64,000 bases of DNA from Arthrobacter sp. 260 (GTDB taxonomy: Bacteria > Actinomycetota > Actinomycetes > Actinomycetales > Micrococcaceae), in assembly GCF_013116745.1 (NCBI RefSeq), contig NZ_JABFOE010000010.1, forward strand, positions 62,001 through 126,000. Direction: 5' to 3'. The first letter of the stretch is position 1. Every line of letters begins with the position of its first letter. This document shows positions 47,919 through 56,918 of the stretch, in pieces. A model generated the notes under the pieces. It saw only the letters and a program-made list of their open reading frames with translations. It made no database searches and was not told the origin of the DNA. The position numbers were made by a program, and so were the translations under genes.

Positions 47919-49100
47919 CTAGTCGAGGACCAGTCCGGTGCCGGTGCCCCGTGCGAGGGTCACCGGGGTGACTTCGCCAAAGCCCCTGATGGTCCGCGCT
48001 TTCTGCGGGATCAGGACAAAGCGCTCGTTTTCCCGCAGGGTCGCTGCCGTCGACGCGTCGATCAGGACGGTGCCGGGCTCCGCCAACGAGGTCAGGCGCG
48101 ACGCCAGGTTCACCGTCGGCCCGTAGATGTCGCCGAGACGGGACAGGATGCGGCCCCACACCATTGACACGCGGGCCGAGGGCAGCAGGTGATCCTCGGT
48201 GAACGCCTTGGCCAAGGCGAGCGAGATTTCGGCACCGGCCTCCGGCGATTCGGCGATGTAGAGCACCTCGTCGCCGATGGTCTTGACGAGCCTGCCGCCT
48301 CCGACCGAAATGATCTCGGCGCAGACGTTCTCGAAGCGTTGCACCAGGTGGGCAAGGGTGCGCTCGTTCATCTGCCGGGACAGGCTGGTATAGGAGACGA
48401 GGTCAGCGAAGCCGACGGCGCGGGCCAGGGGCAGCGGGGCGTCGTCCTCGTCGCCCATCCGGCCCTCCGCGCTGGCCTGGAGACCGGATTCGGCGCGCAG
48501 TGCGAGCCGTTGGACCGCGGCGTTCAACTGCCGGCGCCACGCGTAGACCAGCGTCTTCTCCAGGGGTTCGATGAGGTCGGGCAGTTCGGCGACCAGGGCC
48601 TTCCGGGCGACGGCGTCGGGGATCTGCCGCTGCGCAGCCATTTCCTCGACCAGTGCCTCGATCTGCCAGACCACCATCCGGTCGGTCATCTGCCCGATGG
48701 CCCGGGTGATGGAGATGGCGGCGTTCTCGGAGACCTTCTCGCTGCGGACCAGTTCGATGATGGTGATCAGCGCATCCTTGTCCTTCTCAGTGAAGGCAAC
48801 GTCCTCGTCGGAGATGTTCGGGAAGCCCATGGCCCGCCAGAGCTTGCGTGCCGACAGCAGGGACACCCCTGCGCGGGCGGCAACGTCACGGCGTCGCAGG
48901 GTCCGCTCGGCACCGAGGAGTTCGATCTCCAGGTTCCGGATCGCCTCGCGGCTCAGCTCCACCTGGGGAACTTCCAACTGAGGAACGTCGGTTCCCGATT
49001 CGTAACCCCTGATCGCTTCGGAGCCCTTCCCCGCCGATTCCGGGGCAGGGGTGGGCTGCGACTCGTCCTGTTCCCTGTCGGACTGGTCGTCAACCGTCAT
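47919..49100 (-). CDS. Class III adenylate/guanylate cyclase with autoinhibitory domain
   Basis: The protein has 393 aa. The N-terminal 180 residues resemble the pH-sensing autoinhibitory domain of mycobacterial Rv1264-type cyclases: LRRRDVAARAGVSLLSARKLW, then KVSENAAISITRAIGQMTDR. The catalytic domain at about 195-380 has the first metal Asp in AVGFADLVSYTSLSRQM, the second in KTIGDEVLYIAES, and GDIYGPTVNLASRL with the Asn and Arg needed for transition-state stabilisation. I chose the ATG at 49100 because GGGAGAAGAG precedes it; an ATG 27 bp upstream has no ribosome site. It likely makes cAMP. It follows the PH-domain gene closely. Confidence 0.88.
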   Translation of the reverse strand: MTVDDQSDREQDESQPTPAPESAGKGSEAIRGYESGTDVPQLEVPQVELSREAIRNLEIELLGAERTLRRRDVAARAGVSLLSARKLWRAMGFPNISDEDVAFTEKDKDALITIIELVRSEKVSENAAISITRAIGQMTDRMVVWQIEALVEEMAAQRQIPDAVARKALVAELPDLIEPLEKTLVYAWRRQLNAAVQRLALRAESGLQASAEGRMGDEDDAPLPLARAVGFADLVSYTSLSRQMNERTLAHLVQRFENVCAEIISVGGGRLVKTIGDEVLYIAESPEAGAEISLALAKAFTEDHLLPSARVSMVWGRILSRLGDIYGPTVNLASRLTSLAEPGTVLIDASTAATLRENERFVLIPQKARTIRGFGEVTPVTLARGTGTGLVLD

Positions 49101-49134
49101 CCGCTCTTCTCCCGTCCGTGCTGTCATCCGGTGA

Positions 49135-49695
49135 TCAATAACCCTCGAGGTCGTGCACCTGGTCAGCTTCCATGTCTACACCATCAAACATCACAGTCAG
49201 TGGGAGGTCGCCGATCGCCTCCACCATGAACTCCTTGAACGTGTGGACCTGGGGCATGTCCGGGTAAACCACGGTCCGGTCGCGACCCAGATCCACCGTG
49301 AGGTTTCCGCTGCCGGTGGAGCGCTGCAGCAGCGTCTGGGAAGTGTCCAGCTGGTAGATGCTTGCCAGCGCCAGTTCATGCTCGCGCCGGGTCGAAAACC
49401 CGCGGCGGGTGATCAGCCGGCGGCTGGTCAGGATGTACCGCATTCCCCACCAGCGCATCAATGGCCGCACAAACATCCGCAGCAGGATCAGGACCGCCAC
49501 CGCCAGGATAAGGATCACCGCGAGCGGCACCCAGTCGACCAGGGTGGGCGGGAGACCCTGCCTGCTCAGCAGACCCAGCCCGAACCCAGTCGCCGCCAGG
49601 ACCACCAGCACTCCCACGAACGGCAGCGCCAGCGGCCGCGGGTGAGGACGGGTCCGCACAATCACATGCTCCCCCGGCGCGAGTTTCAGTCGCAC
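49135..49695 (-). CDS. PH domain-containing membrane protein
   Basis: The protein has 186 aa. Two N-terminal membrane helices (LALPFVGVLVVLAATGFGLGL and LAVILILAVAVLILLRMFV) precede a bacterial PH-like (bPH2) domain: RYILTSRRLITRRGFSTRREHELALASIYQ and LLQRSTGSGNLTVDLG. Such proteins sit on the inner face of the membrane; their function is mostly unknown. The start is a GTG. It lies 18 nt after birA and 34 nt before the cyclase start, so the three are likely one operon. Confidence 0.87.
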   Translation of the reverse strand: MRLKLAPGEHVIVRTRPHPRPLALPFVGVLVVLAATGFGLGLLSRQGLPPTLVDWVPLAVILILAVAVLILLRMFVRPLMRWWGMRYILTSRRLITRRGFSTRREHELALASIYQLDTSQTLLQRSTGSGNLTVDLGRDRTVVYPDMPQVHTFKEFMVEAIGDLPLTVMFDGVDMEADQVHDLEGY

Positions 49696-49713
49696 AGTGC
49701 TCAGCCGCCCACG

Positions 49714-50595
49714 TTAGGGGAACTGCCGCACGTGCACGACGTCGCCCGCCGTGACAGTGTGCAGTTCGTCGTCGTCGTCGCGGACCAGCAACGCGCCGTG
49801 GGCATCAAGACCCAGCGCGCGGCCCAGAAGTTCCATCCCGCCCGGCAGCTCGACCCGGACGCGCTCACCCAGGGTCACCATGCGGTCACTCACCCGCTGC
49901 GCGAGGGTAGTGCCGTCCGCCCATTCACGGCGGGCGTCGCCGTCGACCGCCTGGAAGGCGGCATAGTGGTCGGCGAGCCGGCGGAGGAACGCCCGCAGCA
50001 GCACGTTCCGGTCGGTGGTGGTTGCATATTCGAGCAGCAGGCTGGTGGCACTGGGGACGGGCAGCTCCTGGTCGGTCAGGGACACATTCGCTCCGACGCC
50101 GACGACGACGGCCGCTGGCCCCCCACGGTCGTCGGCGACCAGCTGCGCCAGGACACCGGCGAGTTTCCGCCCGTCGACCAGCACGTCGTTGGGCCATTTC
50201 AGCTGGGGACTGATCTCGGTGCGCTCCTCGATGCTTTCCGCCAGTGCGAGCGCGGCGAGCAGGGAGAGCCAGGAGTAGCTCTGCGTGGGCAGCGGCCGGC
50301 CCTGCGGGTTACGGGGTCGGAACAGGATGCTCACGATCAGCGAGGACCGCTCCGGGGCGATCCATTGGCGGTCCAGCCGTCCGCGTCCGGCGCTCTGCTG
50401 TTCGGCGGTGAGGACGCTGAGGTCCGGCCACTCACCCGCCCGGTGCTGGGCGTGCTGGACCAGGTCGGTATTGGTGGATCCGGTTTCGGCGACGACGTCG
50501 AGCCTGCCGTACGGTCCCTTGGGCGCGCACAGGGCGTCCCGGAGCGCCGCTTCGTCCAAACCGGGGCGTTCAAGGTTGGAGTAGCGGGAAGTCAT
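49714..50595 (-). CDS. birA: Biotin--[acetyl-CoA-carboxylase] ligase
   Basis: The enzyme activates biotin with ATP and attaches it to the lysine of the biotin carboxyl carrier domain, here presumably the AccA protein encoded at 61-62.8 kb. The 293-aa protein shows QSAGRGRLDRQWIAP (biotinyl-AMP loop), SLIVSILFRP, LKWPNDVLVDGRKLAGVL and a C-terminal SH3-like domain with GMELLGRALGLDAHGALLV. There is no N-terminal helix-turn-helix, so it is a group I enzyme that does not itself repress biotin genes. Regulation of biotin or acyl-CoA carboxylase genes must use another protein. Confidence 0.95.
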   Translation of the reverse strand: MTSRYSNLERPGLDEAALRDALCAPKGPYGRLDVVAETGSTNTDLVQHAQHRAGEWPDLSVLTAEQQSAGRGRLDRQWIAPERSSLIVSILFRPRNPQGRPLPTQSYSWLSLLAALALAESIEERTEISPQLKWPNDVLVDGRKLAGVLAQLVADDRGGPAAVVVGVGANVSLTDQELPVPSATSLLLEYATTTDRNVLLRAFLRRLADHYAAFQAVDGDARREWADGTTLAQRVSDRMVTLGERVRVELPGGMELLGRALGLDAHGALLVRDDDDELHTVTAGDVVHVRQFP

Positions 50596-50632
50596 ACAGC
50601 GATCTTACCCAGCACGGCTTTGGCCGGGCATT

Positions 50633-50818
50633 TGTACAGCTGTGGCGGGTCCCCCTACCGGGCTTGTACACCTCTGGTGGGTTCTCCGCCCCACCACCCG
50701 CCACAACTGCACACGAGGGACGACGGACACCGGACGCCGGACAATGGACCCGCCACAACTGCACAAATGCTGGTGACTCTCGTCGGTGCCGACCGGACCT
50801 ACCCGCCACAACTGCACA
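50633..50818. repeat. Cluster of five 17-bp repeats, two inverted and three direct
   Basis: Three identical direct copies of CCCGCCACAACTGCACA occur at 50697-50713, 50749-50765 and 50802-50818 (period 52-53 bp). Two diverged inverted copies, TGTACAGCTGTGGCGGG at 50633-50649 and TGTACACCTCTGGTGGG at 50665-50681, precede them, both at 32-bp spacing. Facing copies could fold into long hairpins. The array fills the 283-bp gap between birA and the AbiEi/DUF559-like gene. Confidence 0.85.
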
Positions 50819-50878
50819 CGCGGTCCAACGCTGTGGATAACAATCCCGTGGCGTGGCTGTTTGCGGTCCAATGGAGCC

Positions 50879-51811
50879 ATGACACAGCGCATGCCGCTCC
50901 CTGGACCCATCGACGGGCGGTCATTCACTACCATCGCCGCGGCAGCCATCGGCGTTCCGCGCAGCCGGACCCGGGCCAGCGACCTGAGCCTTCCGAGCAG
51001 GGGCATCCGGGTGCCCCGACAATCCACTCAGGGCATCCTCGATCGGTGCCGCCCCTACACCGAATTGGCCCCCGGGTCCTTCATCAGCCACACCACCGCA
51101 GCGGCCATCCATGGGATACCGCTGCCAAGCCGGTACAGCGTTGATACGGTATTGCATTTGTCCCGGAGCGCAGGGAAAGCTGTGCCGCGCCGGCGCGGCG
51201 TGCACGGGCATCGGCTCGCACTCCAACCGGGCGACGTCCTCGATCGCGATGGTGTGCCCGTGACAACACCGGCTCGCACCTGGCTGGACCTTGCCGGCTT
51301 GCTGACACACGAGGACCTCGTGTGTGCGGGCGACTATCTCGTCTGCTCGCACCAGCGGTCCTTCGGCGAGACGAAGCGCGCCATCATCCAACTCGCCGCT
51401 CTGGGCCAGTTTCTGGACCACCGTAGCGGAACGCAGGGAATCCCGGCCGCGCGCGCCGCCTTCGCCAGGCTAAGGGTGGGTGTCGATTCACCCCCTGAGA
51501 CCCGGGTCAGGTTGGCACTTGAGGATGCTGGACTTCCACGCTTCACTGTCGATTGCCCTGTATTCGACCCGACAGGGGGCGTCGCATTCTGGACCGATCT
51601 TGGGTGCGAGGAGTATCGGACCTGTCTTGAGTACGACGGCTCCCATCACCTGACCCCTGAACAGCAGTCAGCCGACGCCCGCCGCGATGCCTGGGCAGCC
51701 GAACTCGGCTGGGCCCAGGTCAGGTTCAACAAACTGGACCTCCGGCAGGGGAGCAACTGGATCGTGGCGAAAGCCGCGAGCGCGCTCCGCCGCCAGGGGT
51801 GGCCCGGCTAG
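50879..51811 (+). CDS. AbiEi/DUF559-like protein with Vsr-type endonuclease fold
   Basis: The protein has 310 aa. The N-terminal part resembles the AbiEi antitoxin-like domain of actinobacterial orphan proteins (FISHTTAAAIHGIPLP, GVPVTTPARTWLDLAGLL). The C-terminal 100 residues look like a DUF559/Vsr-type PD-(D/E)XK nuclease: SPPETRVRLALEDAGLP, then CLEYDGSHHLTPEQQSADAR and ELGWAQVRFNK. No toxin partner (AbiEii-like) is adjacent, so it is an orphan. Its stop TAG shares the sequence CTAG with the convergent SDR stop. Multicopy relatives are common in Micrococcaceae; the biological role is unsettled. Confidence 0.75.
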   Translation: MTQRMPLPGPIDGRSFTTIAAAAIGVPRSRTRASDLSLPSRGIRVPRQSTQGILDRCRPYTELAPGSFISHTTAAAIHGIPLPSRYSVDTVLHLSRSAGKAVPRRRGVHGHRLALQPGDVLDRDGVPVTTPARTWLDLAGLLTHEDLVCAGDYLVCSHQRSFGETKRAIIQLAALGQFLDHRSGTQGIPAARAAFARLRVGVDSPPETRVRLALEDAGLPRFTVDCPVFDPTGGVAFWTDLGCEEYRTCLEYDGSHHLTPEQQSADARRDAWAAELGWAQVRFNKLDLRQGSNWIVAKAASALRRQGWPG

Positions 51812-52668
51812 AGGAAGATATCGGGGACCAGCTGGTCCTCGGTGGCTCCCAAGCTGTACCTGGAGAAGTCGGTGACACCTTCGTCGCGCAGCACGCCCTC
51901 GTCGGTGAAAAAGTTGCCGGTACAGGAGCGGGAGGGTCGAACCAGGATCGCATGGGCGGCGTCGGCGACGATCTCAGCATTGCGGGCGCCGTGCACAATC
52001 TGCTCTCCGCCGGGGAGGTTACGGATCGCAGCGGTGTCGATCAGGGTCTGCGGCCAGAGTGAATTCACCGCGATCCCTTCGGCCTTGAATTCCTCGGCCA
52101 GTCCGAGAGTGGTCAGGCTCATCCCGTACTTCGCCATGGTGTAGGCCAAATGGATGCCGGCCCACTTCGGTTCCAGGTTCAATGGCGGCGACAGTGTCAG
52201 GATGTGTGGGTTTTCCGAGGCCAGCAGCGCCTCCAGCGAAAGCTTGCTCAACAGGAACGTACCCCTGACGTTGATGTCGGCCATCAGGTCGTAGCGCTTC
52301 ATGCTGACCTCCCGGGTTGGGGAAAGATCGATGGCCGAGGCGTTGTTCACGACGACGTCGATCCCGCCGAACTCGGTGGTGGCCGCCGCGACGGCGGCAG
52401 CGACGTCGTCGTCGTTCCTGACGTCTCCGACGATGGGCAGGGCGTTGCCTCCGGCGTCGCGGATCTGCTGGGCGGCGGTGAACACCGTGCCGTCGAGCTT
52501 GGGGTGCGGCTCCCCCGTTTTGGCCATCAGGGCGATGTTGGCGCCGTCGCGCGCGGCGCGCAGGGCGATCGCGAGGCCGATCCCCCGGCTACCGCCGGAC
52601 ATGAGAATGGTGCGACCCGCAAGGGTGGCTGGGCTGGACTGACGTGGGGCGTCGTTGCTGGCGGTCAT
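51808..52668 (-). CDS. Short-chain dehydrogenase/reductase (HSDL2-like)
   Basis: This NAD(P)-dependent oxidoreductase of 286 aa carries the cofactor motif SGGSRGIGLAIALRAARDGA, NNASAIDLSPT, and the catalytic Tyr and Lys in AYTMAKYGMSLTT. The motif ILTLSPPLNL and the extension after the active site resemble hydroxysteroid-dehydrogenase-like protein 2. That group is tied to fatty-acid or lipid metabolism, consistent with the carboxylase genes divergent from it. The substrate is unknown. Confidence 0.87.
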   Translation of the reverse strand: MTASNDAPRQSSPATLAGRTILMSGGSRGIGLAIALRAARDGANIALMAKTGEPHPKLDGTVFTAAQQIRDAGGNALPIVGDVRNDDDVAAAVAAATTEFGGIDVVVNNASAIDLSPTREVSMKRYDLMADINVRGTFLLSKLSLEALLASENPHILTLSPPLNLEPKWAGIHLAYTMAKYGMSLTTLGLAEEFKAEGIAVNSLWPQTLIDTAAIRNLPGGEQIVHGARNAEIVADAAHAILVRPSRSCTGNFFTDEGVLRDEGVTDFSRYSLGATEDQLVPDIFL

Positions 52669-52707
52669 GAAGTAAGAATAGTGGGGCGGGGGCCCGAAAA
52701 ACCTAAT

Positions 52708-52725
52708 TGTTACTCGTGGGTAACA
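52708..52725. promoter_or_regulatory. Inverted repeat between the SDR gene and accD
   Basis: TGTTAC, 6 bp, GTAACA, placed 40 bp upstream of the SDR start and 155 bp upstream of accD. It could be an operator for either gene. No second copy was found near accA. Confidence 0.3.
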
Positions 52726-52757
52726 TGCGGCGTGGAGCTAACACAGCGAAGCGGAAA

Positions 52758-52774
52758 TTGTAGGTGTCCTACAG
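52758..52774. promoter_or_regulatory. Shared acyl-CoA carboxylase palindrome, accD copy
   Basis: TTGTAGGTGTCCTACAG, a palindrome with arms TTGTAGG/CCTACAG (one mismatch), ends 105 bp upstream of the accD start. A matching copy, TTGTAGCATCCCTACAA, ends 98 bp upstream of accA. The common pattern is TTGTAG-N4-CCTACAR. Confidence 0.6.
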
Positions 52775-52879
52775 TCCGGACGGCCAGAACCGTCACTAGA
52801 CTGGGTGAAACGCCGGACGTTTTGTGGAAAACCTACTTAACCCCGACAACGGCCCGTTCACCGCCAACCCGGAGACTCA

Positions 52880-54499
52880 ATGCAGCCTGGCTCAGTACCT
52901 TTGGTCGCGCAGGATCACTCGATCGACCTCACCACCACCGCAGGGAAGCTCGCCGATTTCCGTCGCCGCGAGGGACTCGCGCAGCAACCGTCCGGCCCCG
53001 AGTCGGTCGCGAAGCAGCACGCGCGGGGCAAGAACACCGCCCGCGAGCGCATCGATCTGCTGGTGGACCCCGGTTCCTTCGTCGAGTTCGATGCCCTGGC
53101 AGTCCACCGCTCGACGGCGTTCGGCATGGAGGCGAAGAAACCCCTGGGCGACGGCGTCGTCTCGGGCTACGCAACGGTGGAGGGCCGCCAGATCGCCGTC
53201 TACAGCCAGGACTTTTCCGTCTACGGCGGGTCGCTGAGCCAGGTCAACGGCGAGAAGATCGTCAAGGTCCAGGAGTTCGCGCTCCGGAACGGCTGCCCGG
53301 TGGTTGGGATCAACGACGGCGGCGGCGCCCGGATCCAGGAGGGCGTGTCCTCGCTGGCCATGTTCGCTGACATCTTCCGGAACAACGTCCACGCCTCGGG
53401 GGTGATCCCCCAGATCTCCCTGATCATGGGGCCCTGCGCGGGCGGTGCCGCCTATTCCCCCGCCCTCACCGACTACGTGGTGATGGTGGACAAGACCTCC
53501 CACATGTTCATTACCGGACCCGACGTGATCAAGACGGTGACGGGCGAGGACGTCGACATGGAGACCCTCGGCGGCGCGCGGCAGCACAACTCCACCACCG
53601 GGACGTCCGCGTACCTCGCCTCCGACGAACGCGACGCGATCGACTTCGTCAGGGAGCTGCTGGATTTCCTGCCCTCGAACAATCTGGCCGAGGCACCGCT
53701 CACCGAGTTTGTCGAGCAGCTGGAGCTCACCGAAGAGGATGAGGAGCTCGACACCCTGATCCCCGACTCGGCGAACCAGCCCTACGACATGCGCACGGTG
53801 ATCTCCACGATTGTCGACGACGGCCACTTCCTCGAGATGCAGTCCCTCTACGCACCGAACGTGATGATCGGGTACGCCCGTGTGGAGGGCCACACCGTCG
53901 GGATCGTTGCCAACCAGCCGCTGCAATTCGCCGGCACCCTGGACATCGCCGCGTCCGAAAAGGCCGCCCGCTTTGTCCGGAACTGCGACGCCTTCAACAT
54001 CCCGATCCTCACCCTTGTGGATGTGCCCGGCTTCCTTCCCGGCAAGGATCAGGAGTTCAACGGCATCATTCGCCGGGGCGCCAAACTGCTCTACGCCTAC
54101 GCTGAAGCCACTGTCCCCAAGCTCACCGTCATTACCCGCAAGGCGTACGGCGGCGCGTACATCGTGATGGGCTCCAAGAAGCTCGGTGCCGACCTCAACC
54201 TGGCCTGGCCTACCGCGCAGATCGGCGTGATGGGAGCCCAGGGGGCCGTGAACATCCTCTACCGCGGTCACCTCAAGTCAGTGGCCGACGCGGGCGGCGA
54301 CGTCGAGGCCGCCCGTGCCCAGGTGATCACCCAGTACGAGGAAGAGCTCCTCAACCCCTACCAGGCAGCGCAGCTGGGCTACGTCGACGCCGTGATCGCG
54401 CCGTCGGACACCCGGCAGCAGATTGTCCGCGGGCTGCGGGCCCTGCGCGACAAACGGGCCACCAACCCCGCCAAAAAGCACGGGAACATCCCCCTGTGA
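52880..54499 (+). CDS. accD: Acyl-CoA carboxylase, beta (carboxyltransferase) subunit
   Basis: This subunit transfers carboxyl groups from carboxybiotin to acetyl- or propionyl-CoA, giving malonyl- or methylmalonyl-CoA for fatty-acid and branched-chain synthesis. The 539-aa protein has the N-lobe acyl-CoA site [20 protein letters not shown] and the C-lobe site [20 protein letters not shown] then [15 protein letters not shown]. The propionyl-CoA-type length and the epsilon subunit immediately downstream match actinobacterial AccD/PccB proteins; substrate choice among C2-C4 cannot be read reliably. It is followed by accE with a 4-bp overlap. Confidence 0.93.
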   Translation: MQPGSVPLVAQDHSIDLTTTAGKLADFRRREGLAQQPSGPESVAKQHARGKNTARERIDLLVDPGSFVEFDALAVHRSTAFGMEAKKPLGDGVVSGYATVEGRQIAVYSQDFSVYGGSLSQVNGEKIVKVQEFALRNGCPVVGINDGGGARIQEGVSSLAMFADIFRNNVHASGVIPQISLIMGPCAGGAAYSPALTDYVVMVDKTSHMFITGPDVIKTVTGEDVDMETLGGARQHNSTTGTSAYLASDERDAIDFVRELLDFLPSNNLAEAPLTEFVEQLELTEEDEELDTLIPDSANQPYDMRTVISTIVDDGHFLEMQSLYAPNVMIGYARVEGHTVGIVANQPLQFAGTLDIAASEKAARFVRNCDAFNIPILTLVDVPGFLPGKDQEFNGIIRRGAKLLYAYAEATVPKLTVITRKAYGGAYIVMGSKKLGADLNLAWPTAQIGVMGAQGAVNILYRGHLKSVADAGGDVEAARAQVITQYEEELLNPYQAAQLGYVDAVIAPSDTRQQIVRGLRALRDKRATNPAKKHGNIPL

Positions 54500-54753
54500 C
54501 CATTACCCCGATCCGGCCCGGCCATTCCGCGGCCGACGACGACGCCGCCGCCCCCGCGGACGCTGTGTTCTCAGTGGTGCGTGGCACCCCGACGGCCGAG
54601 GAGCTGGCGGCGCTGACCGCCGTCGTCGTCGCGCTCTCCAGTGATTCCCCGGAGCCCGACACCGGAACCCCGCACCGCACCTGGGTCCGCCGGAACCAGC
54701 TGCGCCTGGCGCCCCTGCCCGGGCCAGGCTCCTGGAAACGCAGCGGCCGCTAG
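54496..54753 (+). CDS. accE: Acyl-CoA carboxylase epsilon subunit
   Basis: This small protein of 85 aa stabilises the alpha/beta carboxylase complex in actinobacteria. It shows the expected pattern: a variable acidic N-terminus, then [20 protein letters not shown], which is the core helix-strand of AccE/PccE, and a C-terminus ending with W and basic residues ([11 protein letters not shown]). The start is a GTG inside the accD stop (GTGA). Its presence supports the carboxylase assignment of accD. Confidence 0.88.
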   Translation: MTITPIRPGHSAADDDAAAPADAVFSVVRGTPTAEELAALTAVVVALSSDSPEPDTGTPHRTWVRRNQLRLAPLPGPGSWKRSGR

Positions 54754-54827
54754 ACCCCTGTGAGAGGGAGCGGTCTCACCTGCCACTAGGATAGTCAGGT
54801 AATTCTGTCGGCAGAGGAGATCGATAC

Positions 54828-54863
54828 ATGACCGGCAGGCACACCAGCCGCGCACCTTGGTGA
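54828..54863 (+). CDS. Candidate 11-residue upstream peptide coupled to the acyltransferase
   Basis: An ATG at 54828, preceded by AGAGGAG at 8-nt spacing, opens a frame encoding MTGRHTSRAPW and stopping at TGA (54861-54863). The stop overlaps the GTG start of the acyltransferase (GGTGAC), which itself lacks a ribosome site. A TAGGAT about 40 bp upstream could be the -10. Translation through the peptide would deliver ribosomes to the long gene. Whether the peptide has a function of its own is unknown. Confidence 0.5.
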   Translation: MTGRHTSRAPW

Positions 54864-56884
54864 CTGCACCAATCCTTCCGGCGCCCGGGGCAGTGAAATC
54901 CGGCTACCGACCGGAGGTGCAGGGCCTGAGAGCCCTCGCCGTGTTGATGGTGGTGGTCTACCACGTCTGGCTGGGGCGGGTCTCCGGGGGCGTCGACGTT
55001 TTCCTCCTCATCTCCGCGTTCCTCCTCACCCTCTCCTTCACCCGCAAGCTGGAGACCGGGACGCCGCTGGACCTGCTGCGGTACTGGGTCAACCTCTTCC
55101 GGCGACTGGTACCGATGGCGGCCCTGACCATCGTCGTCACCCTCGGAGCCGTACTGGCTTTCGTTCCCCGGGGACGCTGGACGGAAATCCTCGACCAGGC
55201 GTGGGCCTCCCTCTTCTACTTCCAGAACTGGCTGCTCGCGGCGAACTCGGTCGACTACTACGCCACCGACCACAGCACCGCGAGCCCGTTCCAGCACTTC
55301 TGGTCACTCTCCATCCAGGGCCAGGTCTTTATCCTGTGGCCGTTGCTGTTCGCGGGCGCCGCCGTTGCCGCCCACCGGTTCAGGATCAAGCCGCGGAGGG
55401 TTCTGATCGGGTTGTTCGGCCTGGTATTCGCCTCGTCGCTCGCCTACTCCGTGTGGCAGACCGCGACAAACCAGGCTTTTGCCTACTTCGACACCCGCAC
55501 CCGGCTGTGGGAATTCGCCCTCGGGTCACTGATAGCGCTGGCCTTGCCCTACGTTCGGCTCCCGGTGCTGAGCCGGGTTGTCCTGGGCTGGGTCGGCATC
55601 ATCGCCATGCTCGCCGTCGGAATCGTCCTCCAGGTGGAGCAGCAGTTCCCCGGCTATATCGCGCTCTGGCCAACCCTCGCCGCCGCAGCAGTAATCAGCG
55701 CGGGCGGCACCGGAAGCCGGTTCGGCGTGGACCGGTTCCTTTCCTCGCGTCCGCTGGTGCGGTTGGGGGACGCCTCCTACGCCCTCTATCTGGTCCACTG
55801 GCCGTTGCTGGTGGTCTTCCTGATCAACCGGGACCAGGAATCGGCCGGGTTGTTTTCGGGCCTGGCAATCATCGCCGTATCAGTGCTCTGGGCGATGGTG
55901 ACCACCCGGTTCATCGACAAACCCATCCGACAGTTGAAGTGGGCGGCACGGAAACGGAGGCGGTCCGCCGTCGTCATCGCCCTCTGCGCCATCTTCGTTG
56001 GTGTTCCGGTGGGAGCCTGGCAACTGCAAATCCACACCGCCGCGACCGCAGCCGCTGATGACGCCAACAACCCGGGCGCTGCCTCCCTCCGGGAGGGATT
56101 CGTTCCCTTCGGTGATGACCAGGCTCCCCTGATGCCGCTGATGACGGCTCTGGACAGAGAATGGGTCAATCTTGAGGAGGACTGTTCCGGCGCATTCGAC
56201 GCCTCCTCCTTCGGCTTATTGCAGGCTGGCTGCACCCAGTCGACAGTTGAGGACCCGACCAAGCTGGCAGTCGTTGTCGGGGCATCGCACCCGCAGCAGT
56301 GGGTGGCAGCGATCGAGCCCGTGTCCAAACGCCAGGGCTGGGACCTCGTGGTGCTGCGCAAAGGGCAGTGCCCCTTCGGTGCGCCGGTCGGACAGGAACC
56401 GGTCGAGAACTGCGACCAGTGGAACGCCGATGTGCTCTCCTACCTGGAGGAGGTGAATCCCGACCTGGTCTTCACCGTTTCCTCCACCTCACACCACACC
56501 CGCCCCGACGACCGCCTTGTTCCCGGCTATGAGGAAGCCGCACAGCGGATCATGGCTGGCGGCGCCCAGGTCATCGCCATCCGTGACAATCCACGGTTCG
56601 GGATCAACATTCCTGAGTGTGTGGAAAGCTCCGGGCAGGATGACCCATCCTGCACCTTCGACGTCGGAGACAAGCTGGCGCCGGTGAACCCGGTGAATGA
56701 GCTGGCCGCCCGACTCCCGGCGTTGCACTCGATCGAGCTGACCGACCTGATCTGCCCCGACGGGGTTTGCCCACCGGTGATCGGCAACGTCCTCGTCTAC
56801 ATGGATGACAACCACCTCAGCAAAACCTATATCAAGACGATGGTGCCAGAGTTCGAACGACGTCTGCTGGAATCCCTGGACTAG
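54860..56884 (+). CDS. Acyltransferase 3 family protein with C-terminal SGNH domain (OafA-like)
   Basis: This membrane O-acyltransferase of 674 aa presumably acetylates a cell-envelope or extracellular glycan. The N-terminal 380 residues form about ten helices; the first contains the family's catalytic His in VVYHVWLGRVSGGVDVFLLI, preceded by YRPEVQGLRALAVL. From about residue 470 an extracytoplasmic SGNH-hydrolase-like domain follows: VVVGASHPQQWVAAI (block I, with Ser and His but Ala in place of the usual Asp) and VYMDDNHLSKTYIKTMVPE (block V, DxxH). I chose the GTG at 54860 because it overlaps the upstream peptide; a TTG one codon earlier is equally possible. Confidence 0.88.
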   Translation: MTAPILPAPGAVKSGYRPEVQGLRALAVLMVVVYHVWLGRVSGGVDVFLLISAFLLTLSFTRKLETGTPLDLLRYWVNLFRRLVPMAALTIVVTLGAVLAFVPRGRWTEILDQAWASLFYFQNWLLAANSVDYYATDHSTASPFQHFWSLSIQGQVFILWPLLFAGAAVAAHRFRIKPRRVLIGLFGLVFASSLAYSVWQTATNQAFAYFDTRTRLWEFALGSLIALALPYVRLPVLSRVVLGWVGIIAMLAVGIVLQVEQQFPGYIALWPTLAAAAVISAGGTGSRFGVDRFLSSRPLVRLGDASYALYLVHWPLLVVFLINRDQESAGLFSGLAIIAVSVLWAMVTTRFIDKPIRQLKWAARKRRRSAVVIALCAIFVGVPVGAWQLQIHTAATAAADDANNPGAASLREGFVPFGDDQAPLMPLMTALDREWVNLEEDCSGAFDASSFGLLQAGCTQSTVEDPTKLAVVVGASHPQQWVAAIEPVSKRQGWDLVVLRKGQCPFGAPVGQEPVENCDQWNADVLSYLEEVNPDLVFTVSSTSHHTRPDDRLVPGYEEAAQRIMAGGAQVIAIRDNPRFGINIPECVESSGQDDPSCTFDVGDKLAPVNPVNELAARLPALHSIELTDLICPDGVCPPVIGNVLVYMDDNHLSKTYIKTMVPEFERRLLESLD

Positions 56885-56918
56885 CCGCCCGCCCACGCTC
56901 CCGCCAGCCGCCCCGACG

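Noticed and set aside
50633-50818. CRISPR array
   Set aside because: Repeat units are 17 bp with unequal periods of 32 and 52 bp and mixed orientation, and no cas gene is present.
52892-54271. A 459-codon open frame opposite accD
   Set aside because: Antisense shadow of a conserved carboxyltransferase; no recognisable domain.
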